Part shown: piece by piece, positions 1 through 8,200 of the stretch
How the letters are laid out: the number at the start of each line of letters is the position of its first letter
Numbering within the stretch: the stretch's first letter is position 1
Assembly: GCF_042660675.1 (NCBI RefSeq)
Contig: NZ_JBHSUL010000027.1
Coordinates: 62,001-126,000 of the forward strand
Reading direction: 5' to 3'
Origin: Marinilactibacillus sp042660675
GTDB taxonomy: Bacteria; Bacillota; Bacilli; Lactobacillales; Carnobacteriaceae_A
Length of the DNA stretch: 64,000 bases
Notes under the pieces: model-generated
The model's input: only the letters and a program-made list of their open reading frames with translations
The model's database searches: none
What the model was told of the DNA's origin: nothing
Program-made: the position numbers and the translations under genes

Positions 1-109
1 GTTCTAATCTGATCCCTAAAGGCTTTCTAAGTACTTTATCTCTTAATGTTAGAGCCCCTTGATAAGCCTCGTCTTCTGTCATGATCTTTTTTATCATAAG
101 GTTATCCAT
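1..109 (-). CDS. GNAT family N-acetyltransferase, N-terminal part (runs off the window)
   Basis: The first 36 residues of a minus-strand gene are present, starting at an ATG preceded by an AGGTG ribosome site. The peptide contains ALTLRDKVLRKPLGI, which is the typical first strand and helix of GNAT acetyltransferases of the ElaA/YjcF type (family usually shows LRxEVLRxPLG). GNAT proteins move an acetyl group from acetyl-CoA to an amine; the acceptor cannot be inferred here. The acetyl-CoA binding motif lies outside the window. Confidence 0.7.
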   Translation of the reverse strand, partial: MDNLMIKKIMTEDEAYQGALTLRDKVLRKPLGIRLE

Positions 110-248
110 CTATTCACCTGCTTTAAATGATTCCCCTTTTTGGGATAAAATCAGTATAGCAGTCTGCTTTGAAAAAATATATCTTTACAACAAAAAATCC
201 TTCGCAAGGTTTTAGCTACCCCACGAAAGATTTTTAGATTTTTGCATA

Positions 249-422
249 TCAATATTCTTCAGGAATCAAAACTGCTAGAATAATGTACAGTAACAATGTT
301 GGCGACAATATAAGGAAACCTAATCTGACAGCAATTGATGGTATATCTAGATACTCCGCAATTCCTCCACATACTCCTGAAACCCAACGATCCGTCGTTG
401 ATCTTCTTAATTTCTTATCCAT
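249..422 (-). CDS. PspC domain membrane protein
   Basis: A 57-residue protein consisting of one PspC domain: a short basic start (MDKKLRRS), the RWVSGVCGGIAEYL core near residues 13-26 that is diagnostic of the family, and one C-terminal hydrophobic segment (about residues 34-52). The internal ATG is chosen because AGGAGG lies about 6 bases before it; an upstream in-frame ATG would overlap that site. PspC proteins sit in the cytoplasmic membrane and in some bacteria take part in envelope-stress responses; small single-domain versions like this are common in Firmicutes and mostly uncharacterised. It stands alone. Confidence 0.85.
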   Translation of the reverse strand: MDKKLRRSTTDRWVSGVCGGIAEYLDIPSIAVRLGFLILSPTLLLYIILAVLIPEEY

Positions 423-579
423 TAAAAAACCTCCTACTAACATAGTGAACTTCATATCCTTAAAATAACGTTCTTTACCTAAGATTGCAACTATTTTATT
501 GAAGCGAGCAAATCATTCTGATTTTTGAATTTTTTTACTATATAATAAGAAGTAGAAAACCATTTAAAGGAGAGATTTG

Positions 580-1524
580 ATGAGTGACTTTGTGACATTA
601 GGTAGATCCGGTTTGAAGGTACATCCAATTGGTTTAGGTGCTAACAAAATTAGTGACGCTAATCCAGAAACAAATACAGAATACGGTGGCGAGATCTTAC
701 TTGATGCCATTGATAAAGGATTAAACTTTATTGATACAGCATTCATTTATGGTGACGGTAAGTCTGAATCGATTATTGGTGAAACACTTAAAAAGAACCA
801 TTTACGCCAAGATATCGTGATCGCTACAAAAGGCGCGCATGAATACGTTGATGGTGAATTGAAATTAAATAATTCCCCTGAATTTTTGACAAAGCAAGTA
901 GAAGATAGCTTAGCTCGTCTACAAACAGATTATATTGATCTTTATTACATTCACTTCCCAGATGAAGATACACCTAAAGAAGAAGCAATTGGTGCTTTAT
1001 CTCGTCTGAAGGAACAAGGTAAAATTCGTTCGATTGGTGTTTCGAATTTCTCATTTGATCAAATCAAAGAGGCAAACGTACATCAGGATATCGACGTTGT
1101 ACAAGATGAATACAATTTACTAAATCAAGAAGCAGAAAGCAAAGTATTCCAGTATTATAAAGAACAAAATATTAGCTTTATTCCTTACTTCCCGTTTGCT
1201 TCAGGACTTTTAGCTGGTAAATACGACCAGAACACTCAATTAACGGATCGTCAGAAGAGTCGTCCTCAGTTCCAAGAGCCAACATATAGCGAAATACTTG
1301 GAAAAGTCGAACAGATTAGACCTTTAGCTGAAAAATACAATACAGGACTACAGAATATTGTATTAGCATATTATCTGTCCAAAGATGTCGTAGATGCTGT
1401 TATTCCTGGTGCGAGAAATCGTAAACAGATGGAACAAAACCTTGAAGCAGCTAGCTTTAAATTAACAGAAGATGAATGCAAGTTTATTGCAAGTATCTTC
1501 CCACCGTCTTTCAAATTAAAATAA
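580..1524 (+). CDS. Aldo/keto reductase
   Basis: A 314-residue NAD(P)H-dependent oxidoreductase of the aldo/keto reductase superfamily, a cytosolic TIM barrel that reduces aldehydes and ketones. The catalytic tetrad can be read: Asp and Tyr in FIDTAFIYGDG (about residues 49-60), Lys in IATKGAH and His in YYIHFPD. The cofactor-binding end is visible as GVSNFS and, near the C-terminus, IPGARNRKQMEQN. The ATG at 580 is preferred over an in-frame TTG three bases earlier because AAGGAGAG is spaced 6 bases from it. Substrate cannot be deduced. A U-tailed hairpin follows, so it is monocistronic. Confidence 0.9.
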   Translation: MSDFVTLGRSGLKVHPIGLGANKISDANPETNTEYGGEILLDAIDKGLNFIDTAFIYGDGKSESIIGETLKKNHLRQDIVIATKGAHEYVDGELKLNNSPEFLTKQVEDSLARLQTDYIDLYYIHFPDEDTPKEEAIGALSRLKEQGKIRSIGVSNFSFDQIKEANVHQDIDVVQDEYNLLNQEAESKVFQYYKEQNISFIPYFPFASGLLAGKYDQNTQLTDRQKSRPQFQEPTYSEILGKVEQIRPLAEKYNTGLQNIVLAYYLSKDVVDAVIPGARNRKQMEQNLEAASFKLTEDECKFIASIFPPSFKLK

Positions 1525-1537
1525 GTAAGCCAAGAAT

Positions 1538-1572
1538 AGAGTCCCCTTTTCATTAAGGAGACTCTGTTTTTT
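1538..1572 (+). terminator. Rho-independent terminator after the aldo/keto reductase
   Basis: An 11-bp stem with one mismatch (AGAGTC.CCTT with AAGG.GACTCT) is followed by TTTTTT on the plus strand. It also lies at the end of the convergent CorA-like gene. Confidence 0.85.
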
Positions 1573-2503
1573 AGTATTCCTTTCTTTTTAGATAGAAATA
1601 CGTTCCTAAACCTAAGATAGCCGCTAAAATCACAACTATCAGCGATCCTAAAGGTGTATCGGTACCAAACAGTCCACCTGTGTTAATGCCCCATAGGCTG
1701 AATATTAGTGTAGGAATAGCGATCACCAACTGGGCGGAATCCAAGAACTCCATGATCCTATTTAGACGACTGTCGATCATATCCGAAATCAGCCCCCCTG
1801 TAGTATCAATCAAGTCTCTATAAATTTCTACTAGTCGATCTGATTTTCTGATTTTTTTATGAATCTCTTTGATCGTCCGCGCTTCTACTTCCATTTTTTT
1901 AAATAGATCTCGCTCTAGTAAATTAAGAATGGTCTGCTTTTGATCATCTAATGTTTGCTCCAAAAAAACCATATCACGCTCTGCGTCTGTCAGGTCTAAC
2001 AATGTTTCTCGTTGCGTTGTGTTTCTTGCTCTTTGGTCAATATCGTCGATGCGTACTTTTAAATCGATCAGTTCAGCAATGTATAATTGATACATATTCA
2101 AAATAAAACTCGTGATCAGTTCTCCCGAATTCACTTCAGCATCTACTTCATTTTGGATAGATGGCAAAATAGACTGATCCTTTTCATCTGCAATTGTAAT
2201 CAGCATATCTTCATTAAAGATAAACGTAACTGGATATAGCCCCTTCTCAACAGAATGCGGTTCTACTTCATTGTAGTTAATTAAAACAACATACAAGCAC
2301 TCCCCAAGAATATTCGAGAAAACTTGTTCAATCTCAGTGATATTTTCTGGGAAATACTCCGAAACAAAGAGATCTCTTGGAAGATCAAAAGTCTTTGAAA
2401 GATACTCAATATCCTCACTAGTAGGATTTGTTACAGAAACCCATTCGGCCGCGGATTTCGAACTCTTATTGACTTCTTCTCCAAAATTGTAATAAGATAT
2501 CAT
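1571..2503 (-). CDS. CorA-family divalent cation transporter
   Basis: A 310-residue protein with the CorA plan: a long cytoplasmic N-terminal domain rich in charged helices (about residues 1-245), then two closely spaced C-terminal membrane helices (about 252-270 and 283-304) and a basic tail (LKRKEY). The signature loop reads WGINTGG where classical CorA has GMN, so the Met is replaced by Ile; this variant is seen in the diverged CorA-like branch of Lactobacillales and may alter ion choice (Mg, Co or Zn). Start ATG has CGGAG upstream. It forms a pentameric membrane channel in the family. It is monocistronic and convergent with the preceding gene. Confidence 0.85.
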   Translation of the reverse strand: MISYYNFGEEVNKSSKSAAEWVSVTNPTSEDIEYLSKTFDLPRDLFVSEYFPENITEIEQVFSNILGECLYVVLINYNEVEPHSVEKGLYPVTFIFNEDMLITIADEKDQSILPSIQNEVDAEVNSGELITSFILNMYQLYIAELIDLKVRIDDIDQRARNTTQRETLLDLTDAERDMVFLEQTLDDQKQTILNLLERDLFKKMEVEARTIKEIHKKIRKSDRLVEIYRDLIDTTGGLISDMIDSRLNRIMEFLDSAQLVIAIPTLIFSLWGINTGGLFGTDTPLGSLIVVILAAILGLGTYFYLKRKEY

Positions 2504-2628
2504 GTTTTTCTCCGTTCACATACTTTGACTTTGGCACTATATCATGCCTGTTTTCCTATTATCGCATGTTTTGAAAAAAAATTAAAACCAGAACTTGTCT
2601 CTATGACTCATTCCGGCTTTTATAAGAT

Positions 2629-3198
2629 TTATTCACTTAAAATATGTTCAATCGAACTCATTGTTTTAGCAAAGTAAGCTTCTGGTTCCAACGTACTACT
2701 TGTTTTCCACTCGTAAGCAGCCCCATAAAGCATCCAACTAAATACAGAAGCTGCGTTTTGAATCTCTTCAGGCTTTTTATTAGGATATTTCACTGTCAAG
2801 GACTCAAAAAGTACGTGTTCCACTTCTTTTCTCAAAATCGTTTCATTGATACTCGCCATTTCGTCATAGCTATTAGAACATAATGCATGCAACTCATTAT
2901 GATAATTGGTCAAAGCCACAAAAACACTTGTCAATGTGTTTTGACAGAAATTAGTGGTTTCAGCGAGCTGATTTCGAACATTTTCCATAATGATCTCTTT
3001 AGTAATCACTTCAAATAATTCATATTTGTCCGTAAAGTGATTATAAAATGTCGCTCGATTAATCATAGCCATCGAAGTAATGTCACTAATTCTTATTGCT
3101 TCAAACGGTTTCTTCTTTAATAATCCAAAAAAAGCTTCAATAATCGATTTACGTGTTCGAATTTTACGAATATCAACGGTTTCTACTGATTGTTGCAT
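2629..3198 (-). CDS. TetR/AcrR family transcriptional regulator
   Basis: A 189-residue regulator. Residues about 10-60 form the TetR DNA-binding domain: RTRKSIIEAFFGLLKKKPFE then RISDITSMAMINRATFYNHF, the usual helix-turn-helix followed by YxHF. The C-terminal half is the variable ligand-binding and dimerisation domain with no further signature. AGGTGG precedes the ATG. It is divergent from the FMN reductase gene at 3364, and the shared 165-base region carries two palindromes, one of them inside the reductase promoter, so it most likely represses that gene and itself. The inducer is unknown, possibly a quinone or electrophile given the target. Confidence 0.9.
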   Translation of the reverse strand: MQQSVETVDIRKIRTRKSIIEAFFGLLKKKPFEAIRISDITSMAMINRATFYNHFTDKYELFEVITKEIIMENVRNQLAETTNFCQNTLTSVFVALTNYHNELHALCSNSYDEMASINETILRKEVEHVLFESLTVKYPNKKPEEIQNAASVFSWMLYGAAYEWKTSSTLEPEAYFAKTMSSIEHILSE

Positions 3199-3234
3199 CT
3201 TACCACCTATACTTTCTCGACAATTTTAATTTTT

Positions 3235-3250
3235 TGTTGTTTAAACAACA
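3235..3250. promoter_or_regulatory. 16-bp perfect palindrome, candidate TetR-family operator for the regulator gene
   Basis: TGTTGTTTAAACAACA is a perfect inverted repeat lying 36-52 bases before the start codon of the TetR gene, close to where its own promoter must be. It fits an autoregulatory operator; binding is inferred. Confidence 0.5.
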
Positions 3251-3268
3251 CTTATCAATTACTGTCTA

Positions 3269-3296
3269 TTGTCACTTACATTTTGTAAGCTATAAT
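3269..3296 (+). promoter_or_regulatory. Promoter of the FMN reductase with a palindromic operator in the spacer
   Basis: TTGTCA (3269-3274) and TATAAT (3291-3296) are separated by 16 bases. The spacer contains CTTACA-TTT-TGTAAG (3275-3289), a perfect 6-bp inverted repeat exactly between the two hexamers, where a bound repressor would exclude RNA polymerase. Confidence 0.75.
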
Positions 3297-3363
3297 AGAA
3301 TTATACAACAGATGTTGGAGAAAAGACAGCATCTTAAAATAAATAATGAATAGGAGATTTATC

Positions 3364-3915
3364 ATGACAGAACAATTGAAAATCGGGATCGTTTTAGGAA
3401 GCACTAGACAAGGACGAGTTAGTACACAAGTAGGAGAATGGGCTAAAAAAGTTGCGGACGAAAGAAACGACGCACAATACGAAATCGTAGATATCGCAGA
3501 TTACGACTTACCTTTCTTCGGAACTACTGCTGGAACAGAACCTGGCTTAGCTAAATGGGCAGAAAAAATTAACGAATTAGACGCATATGTATTCGTTGTA
3601 GCTGAATATAACCACAGTATCACTGGTGCTTTGAAAAATGCTTTGGATAGCGCACCAACAACGGCTTGGAACAATAAAGCTGCAAGCATTATGAGTTACG
3701 GTTCAACTGGTGGTGCACGTGCTGCTGAACACTTGCGTGGAATCCTAGGAGAATTAATGGTTGCTGACACTCGCGTACATCCTACATTCTCACTATTTTT
3801 AGACTTCGAAAACTTTTCAACATTTAATCCAGGAGACTTACACCTAGAAAATATGACGATGATGTTTGACCAATTAAACTCTTGGGGAACTGCACTTAAA
3901 TCTGTAAGAGGATAA
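3364..3915 (+). CDS. NADPH-dependent FMN reductase (flavodoxin-like)
   Basis: A 183-residue flavodoxin-fold protein. LGSTRQGRVS (about residues 10-19) is the FMN phosphate-binding loop and EYNHSITGALKNALD (about 81-95) is the second flavin motif of the NADPH-dependent FMN/chromate/azo reductase family. These soluble dimers reduce FMN, quinones, azo dyes or chromate with NAD(P)H. The ATG at 3364 is chosen because GGAG lies about 7 bases before it; a start six codons earlier has no site. The gene is divergent from a TetR regulator and carries a likely operator in its promoter, pointing to induction by a toxic electron acceptor. Confidence 0.9.
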   Translation: MTEQLKIGIVLGSTRQGRVSTQVGEWAKKVADERNDAQYEIVDIADYDLPFFGTTAGTEPGLAKWAEKINELDAYVFVVAEYNHSITGALKNALDSAPTTAWNNKAASIMSYGSTGGARAAEHLRGILGELMVADTRVHPTFSLFLDFENFSTFNPGDLHLENMTMMFDQLNSWGTALKSVRG

Positions 3916-3930
3916 TGCATTTTTCTCCTA

Positions 3931-3967
3931 AAGAAGCCTACCATTTTTGGTACGGCTTCTTTTTTTG
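3931..3967 (+). terminator. Terminator of the FMN reductase gene
   Basis: AAGAAGCC.ACC pairs with GGT.CGGCTTCTT around a short loop and is followed by a run of T. Confidence 0.9.
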
Positions 3968-3970
3968 CGC

Positions 3971-4010
3971 AAAAAAAGAGGATTCAGACATATGCCTGAA
4001 CCCTCTTTTA
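3971..4010 (-). terminator. Terminator of nox
   Basis: AAAAGAGG.TTCAG pairs with CTGAA.CCTCTTTT; on the minus strand it is followed by a T run, just after the nox stop codon. Confidence 0.85.
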
Positions 4011-4025
4011 AGCGTTCATTTTAAA

Positions 4026-5405
4026 TTAATTAGAACCAGCGTTCATTGATTCTTTTTCAAGTTCAGCTTCGTGTGTCATTGCTGCTTGTCCTAGTAAGTT
4101 CAAGTAGTTCCAAGGACGATCGAATACTGGCTGGAAGAAGAAGTCAACTAGTGCTAAATCTTCAATTGTCATTTTATTTTGGATAGCAAGTGACAATGTG
4201 TTTGCTGATTGAGTGATGTCATATTTAGACATAACTTGTCCACCAACAATACGGTTTGTGCCTACTTCATAAACAAGTTTCATCATGATTTTTTCGTTAG
4301 TTGGCATGAATTCTGGACGGTAGTTATCTTCAAACATAACCGCACGAGCTTCAAGACCCATTACTGGAGCACTAGACTCACTTACACCAGTTGAACCAAT
4401 GTTCCATCCAAATAAGTGTAAACCAGAAGTTGATTGAGTTCCTCTGTATTCTAATGTTGGTTCTTTAATGTTTTTACCCACAAGTAATCCCATACGAACA
4501 GCGTTAGTTGCTAATGGAATATAAGCGTGTCCACCAGTTGGGTTGTAGTTTACGGCACAGCTATCTCCAGCTGCGAAAATGTCTGGGTTGCTTGTACGCA
4601 TATAGTTATCAACGATGATTGCGCCATTTCCAAGCATTTCAACTTGACCTTTAACAAGATCAGTATTTGGACGGAAACCAACACATAAGATAACCATTTC
4701 TGATTCATATTCTCCACCAGAAGTTTTAACTGTTGTCATTGTTCCATCTTCACTATCTTCAAATCCTTGAACCATTTCGTTTAATTGAACTTTAACGCCG
4801 CGTCCTCTTAAGTCCTCTTCTAATACAGTAGTGAACTCAGGATCTAGATATTTATTCAAAATACGGTCAAGACCATCAACTAAAGTTACATCTTTACCAT
4901 CTTCAGCGAAAGCTTCAACAAGCTCGATACCGATGTATCCTCCACCTACGACAGTAATTTTTTGTTTACCTTCTTTACGTGCAATAATTTCTTGTGCTTG
5001 ATTATAGTTTTTACAAAGTACAACGTTTTTGCTTTGAATACCTTGGATTGGAGGAATGATTGGCCAAGAACCAGTTGTTACAACTAATTTGTCATAAGTG
5101 TCTTGAGTCTCTTCACCAGTTTTAAGGTCTTTAACAGTTACTGTTTTAGTTTCAGAATCAATGTTTAAAACATCGTGTTCCATTTTAACGTCTGCACCAA
5201 AGTCAGCTAATTCTTCTGGGTTTGAGTAGAAAAGTCCTGCTGGATCTTTAACAACTCCACCAACATACAAAGCAATACCACAAGATAGGAAAGATACATT
5301 ATCGTTTCTTTCGTATACTGTTACTTGTGCGTCCGGATTTTCAGTTAGAATCGTTTTAACCGCTGATGTTCCAGCGTGTGTACAACCTACAACTACTACT
5401 TTCAT
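4026..5405 (-). CDS. nox: H2O-forming NADH oxidase
   Basis: A 459-residue flavoprotein of the pyridine nucleotide-disulphide oxidoreductase family. The N-terminal FAD-binding start VVVGCTHAGTSA (residues 4-15) and the redox-active Cys42 in SFLSCGIALYVGG are the hallmarks of the lactic-acid-bacterial water-forming NADH oxidase, which reduces O2 to H2O with two NADH and regenerates NAD. The NAD site VVGGGYIGIELVEA (about 154-167) and the second FAD motif IFAAGD (about 278-283) follow, then the dimerisation domain. CoA-disulphide reductase is the close alternative family. AGGAGG precedes the ATG. Direct repeats TATTCACAA flank the putative promoter (see below), suggesting redox control. Confidence 0.93.
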   Translation of the reverse strand: MKVVVVGCTHAGTSAVKTILTENPDAQVTVYERNDNVSFLSCGIALYVGGVVKDPAGLFYSNPEELADFGADVKMEHDVLNIDSETKTVTVKDLKTGEETQDTYDKLVVTTGSWPIIPPIQGIQSKNVVLCKNYNQAQEIIARKEGKQKITVVGGGYIGIELVEAFAEDGKDVTLVDGLDRILNKYLDPEFTTVLEEDLRGRGVKVQLNEMVQGFEDSEDGTMTTVKTSGGEYESEMVILCVGFRPNTDLVKGQVEMLGNGAIIVDNYMRTSNPDIFAAGDSCAVNYNPTGGHAYIPLATNAVRMGLLVGKNIKEPTLEYRGTQSTSGLHLFGWNIGSTGVSESSAPVMGLEARAVMFEDNYRPEFMPTNEKIMMKLVYEVGTNRIVGGQVMSKYDITQSANTLSLAIQNKMTIEDLALVDFFFQPVFDRPWNYLNLLGQAAMTHEAELEKESMNAGSN

Positions 5406-5481
5406 TCTCTATTTTCCTCCTAGGAAATATATAATATTTTGTCTTGCGATGAAAAACAACGAGACTTCCAGGCTGAAAGTT

Positions 5482-5519
5482 ATTATATTCACAAAAATAA
5501 ATAGAACAACTATTCACAA
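5482..5519 (-). promoter_or_regulatory. Candidate nox promoter with two TATTCACAA direct repeats
   Basis: On the minus strand TTGTTC (5504-5509) and TATAAT (5482-5487) are 16 bases apart. TATTCACAA occurs twice on the plus strand (5486-5494 and 5511-5519), 25 bases apart, one over the -10 and one just upstream of the -35. TTCACAA is the half-site of the NADH sensor Rex, though Rex normally needs an inverted pair. Confidence 0.45.
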
Positions 5520-5886
5520 GCACGATCAGAATGATTCCTCTTGTTTCGCACGATGAAAAACTGTCTATGTTTTATTTGTAATTATAAACTCTCGTATCCC
5601 TTACCTGGTGATCTTATGCACTCTACTTACAATGAAAACATGATCTCTTGCTGTTTTCATACTCATTATACTCCTGATTTTTTAAATTTCAAGAGGTTTG
5701 TTCAAATTAATTCAATAAGATCTTTTTTGTAAAAAGCCTTATTCTTAAAGGTTTTGAAGCTTGAAACATACGAAAAGTAAGTAAAAACATTCATATATTA
5801 TTTCCGTTAGGATATTTTTTCACAAACTATCTTCTTCTAGCCTATTTTGGCAACAATCCAACAACATCATTTTAAAGTAAATAAAA

Positions 5887-5924
5887 ACAAACAGTACAAT
5901 CACTATTCTTAATGTACTGTTTGT
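5887..5924 (-). terminator. Terminator of the PadR operon
   Basis: A perfect 12-bp stem (ACAAACAGTACA with TGTACTGTTTGT), 14-base loop, followed on the minus strand by TTTTAT. Confidence 0.85.
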
Positions 5925-5928
5925 TGGA

Positions 5929-6537
5929 TTAATGAACAATAGCTAATTCTTTGAATATTTTCTCTACGTATTGATCATCTTGCAATGGTTGTTGAACTTT
6001 TTGAATCCAAGTATCTTCGTCGAGCAACTGGTCTAGGTTTGAGTACATAGATTCAAAATCACTTCTTTTAAAGTCGAACCTACTGTCCTGAAATTCAAAA
6101 GTCAGCTGATTTATATTCTTGATTAAGGCAAATGCTGCAGTGGTATTATACAAAAGTGCTCTGTACGCAATGTTTTCTTCTTTTTGTCCGTATTCATTAT
6201 CTCTATCAGTAGTGATGGTTGAATGAGCTGATTCATTTAAAGTAGTTGGATAATGAATTTCGACTCCTAATTCCTCTGGATAAAGCTGAAAAGTCATTTC
6301 ATCTTGCGTCATGGGTAAACTTCTAAATAAATTGAATGTATTTGAATTGTCCCCAAGATAGTCACTTTCATACTCAGCAATATAATTAAAGTCTTGAGTC
6401 AATGGACTCAGTTGCTCTTGAGCATAACGCTCTTCTGCTTGATGTCTTTCAGGAAGAACCATTAACTGTATCCAACAGAAAACAGCGATTCCTGCTATAA
6501 ATAATCCCAAGATCCAATAGTCTTTAATTTTCTTCAT
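5929..6537 (-). CDS. Membrane-anchored protein of unknown function, last gene of a PadR operon
   Basis: A 202-residue protein with one N-terminal membrane anchor (about residues 8-28, WILGLFIAGIAVFCWIQLMV) and a predominantly acidic extracytoplasmic remainder without cysteines or known motifs. It overlaps the upstream permease-prefix gene by 14 bases, so translation is coupled. I do not recognise a family. Context suggests it works with the preceding membrane protein in a small envelope complex controlled by the PadR repressor. Confidence 0.75.
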   Translation of the reverse strand: MKKIKDYWILGLFIAGIAVFCWIQLMVLPERHQAEERYAQEQLSPLTQDFNYIAEYESDYLGDNSNTFNLFRSLPMTQDEMTFQLYPEELGVEIHYPTTLNESAHSTITTDRDNEYGQKEENIAYRALLYNTTAAFALIKNINQLTFEFQDSRFDFKRSDFESMYSNLDQLLDEDTWIQKVQQPLQDDQYVEKIFKELAIVH

Positions 6538-7204
6538 TTAGATATTCCTCACTTTCTTCCACCAGATTTGCAAGTCTGTTCATAGTAAGTGGAATGATGA
6601 TTATAGCAAATGGTTTCAAGTAGCTTGTTGCTATTGTTGCAAACTCGTAAGGCCCATCGATTGTGACAGGTCGAGAAAACCATATATTGCTAGCAAAGTA
6701 GATTCCAGTCACACTAAGCAAGATAATGACAATAAATCCACCCCACAATTGCCATATAACTTTTTTAAGTTTTTGCATTCTCTTAATATTAAAGTTTTTA
6801 AACTTAGGGTTGCTTGATCTCGTTTTTCTTAGATACGAGAGATAAACGATCCCTATCAAAACTGTAAGGAGCATAAAAAAGAAACTCAGTAAACTATTTT
6901 CTGGAAATAAGGACAAAGGCAGTGTTCCAATCCAGATCAGCACAGTATATAAAGTTACTGATTGGAATAGAGTGGACAAAAGCACATTCATATCTATAAC
7001 TTTATTTTCTTCTATAAGATGCTCTATAGAGTTCAAATAATTAATGGTATTTTTAACCGCTTCTTCTTCGCTATAACCTTCTAACTCTAAATCTTCTTTT
7101 CTGGCTAGTAGATTGGAGTATACTTCTTCTTTTAATTCTAAAATATATTTGCTCTTTTTATAAGGTTTAAATAATTTATCAATATGTCGTTCAATGGTCT
7201 TCAT
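6524..7204 (-). CDS. Permease prefix domain 1-type membrane protein
   Basis: A 226-residue protein. The N-terminal 65 residues (IERHIDKLFKPYKKSKYI, ELKEEVYSNLLARKEDLELEG, YSEEEAVKNTINYL) match the permease prefix domain 1 pattern, a helical cytosolic module usually found with PadR regulators. Four hydrophobic segments follow (about 75-95, 103-123, 150-170, 185-205). Proteins of this kind are often encoded right after a PadR repressor and are thought to be sensor or transporter partners. Its start lies 2 bases after the PadR stop codon and its end overlaps the next gene by 14 bases. Confidence 0.8.
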   Translation of the reverse strand: MKTIERHIDKLFKPYKKSKYILELKEEVYSNLLARKEDLELEGYSEEEAVKNTINYLNSIEHLIEENKVIDMNVLLSTLFQSVTLYTVLIWIGTLPLSLFPENSLLSFFFMLLTVLIGIVYLSYLRKTRSSNPKFKNFNIKRMQKLKKVIWQLWGGFIVIILLSVTGIYFASNIWFSRPVTIDGPYEFATIATSYLKPFAIIIIPLTMNRLANLVEESEEYLNEEN

Positions 7205-7206
7205 TT

Positions 7207-7545
7207 CTATGATGTCCCCTCTACTAATTGATCAATTAATGTCTTCGCAATTTTCCATTCTTTTAAAGCATTGATATAATACTGGTTACCTGCCTTGGTA
7301 ACTTTGTAGTATTTTCTACGACCACCGTGTGTTTCATCTCCCCAGTATGATTCGATGTATGCTAGTTTTTCTAGTCGTTTTAGACTTGTATACAAAGAAG
7401 GTTCTTTAAGTTCATAATTACCATTACTAAGTATTTTTATACTTTTAATAATTTCGTATCCATAATTATCTTGTTCAAGAAGTATTCTTAAGATAATCGT
7501 ATCGATATGTCCTCTAATGTAGTCTTTATTGATAGATTCACTCAC
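7207..7545 (-). CDS. PadR family transcriptional regulator
   Basis: A 112-residue winged-helix repressor: YIRGHIDTIILRILLEQDNYGYEIIKSI is the PadR core (recognition helix area about residues 8-35), PSLYTSLKRLEKLAYIESYWG the second half of the domain and GGRRKYYKVTKAG the beta wing. PadR repressors act as dimers, often controlling the membrane genes next to them. A GTG start at 7545 is chosen because AAAGGAG lies 8 bases upstream; a longer frame would begin with a non-family hydrophobic stretch. It is the first gene of a three-gene operon and is divergent from the bPH2 operon. Confidence 0.88.
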   Translation of the reverse strand: MSESINKDYIRGHIDTIILRILLEQDNYGYEIIKSIKILSNGNYELKEPSLYTSLKRLEKLAYIESYWGDETHGGRRKYYKVTKAGNQYYINALKEWKIAKTLIDQLVEGTS

Positions 7546-7667
7546 TCCACCCGCTCCTTTATCTGAGTATATCACAATTACTATTTCACACATAGTACTT
7601 TTCCATCCATTGTAATGTTTGCTAAGTTTAATCCTACTTTCGACGTATATGAAATTTTAGTTCCGAC

Positions 7668-7676
7668 TGCTATAAT
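7668..7676 (+). promoter_or_regulatory. Extended -10 promoter of the bPH2 operon
   Basis: TGCTATAAT is a perfect extended -10 element 38 bases before the first start codon of the operon; no good -35 is seen. Confidence 0.55.
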
Positions 7677-7714
7677 GATTGAGTTACAGATTTTAATGAA
7701 AAGGAATGAACAAT

Positions 7715-8200
7715 TTGATTGAAGAACAAGCACCTTTAAACAAACTAGATGCGGCTGTCGTTAAGTATGATAGAACACACAGCTTAGTCATCGCTATTTT
7801 CTATGTACTCGGCTGTGCTAGTCTAATTGGGGTTATTCACTGGTTCGAATGGTCCAATGTTTTATCTATCATACTGATTTCACTGATAAGTATAACTTTT
7901 TGTATAGATTATTTTATTTTACCTTACATAAGATACAGATCCATTCGCTATGAAGTGCATCCTACTTATTTAGAGATACTGAAAGGAGTCTTTTTCAGGA
8001 CAAGAGAGATTATTCCTATAGAAAGAATTCAACAAGTGCTTGTTGAAGACGGTCCTTTATCTAGAAGATATCAGGTACAAGTAGTCGAAATTCAAACTGC
8101 CGGTACAAGCCATACTGTTCCACTTTTACTTGAAAAAGATGCTCAAGCTTTAAAGATTCGTATTATGGATCTCATTAAGGAGGTCCATTCAGATGTATAA
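7715..8200 (+). CDS. bPH2 domain membrane protein, YdbS-like
   Basis: A roughly 160-residue membrane protein with two N-terminal membrane helices (about residues 22-43 and 48-68) and a bacterial PH-like (bPH2, formerly DUF304) domain in the C-terminal half; IRYEVHPTYLEILKGVFFRTREIIPIERIQ is typical of YdbS. In Bacillus the ydbST pair is controlled by SigW and protects against certain membrane-active bacteriocins. A TTG start at 7715 is favoured because AAGGA is 9 bases away; an ATG at 7706 sits directly on that site and is the alternative. The next gene overlaps by 8 bases. Confidence 0.85.
   Translation: MIEEQAPLNKLDAAVVKYDRTHSLVIAIFYVLGCASLIGVIHWFEWSNVLSIILISLISITFCIDYFILPYIRYRSIRYEVHPTYLEILKGVFFRTREIIPIERIQQVLVEDGPLSRRYQVQVVEIQTAGTSHTVPLLLEKDAQALKIRIMDLIKEVHSDV

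Larger units (their letters stand above)
5406..5928. other. Gene-free gap of about 520 bases
   Basis: Apart from the nox promoter region and the terminator at 5887-5924 nothing is recognised. Short open frames exist (one of 63 codons on the plus strand) but lack a ribosome site and any family resemblance. Confidence 0.5.

Noticed and set aside
5541..5732. 63-codon plus-strand frame in the nox upstream gap
   Set aside because: No ribosome site, odd composition (many Cys, Tyr and His without pattern) and no resemblance to any family.
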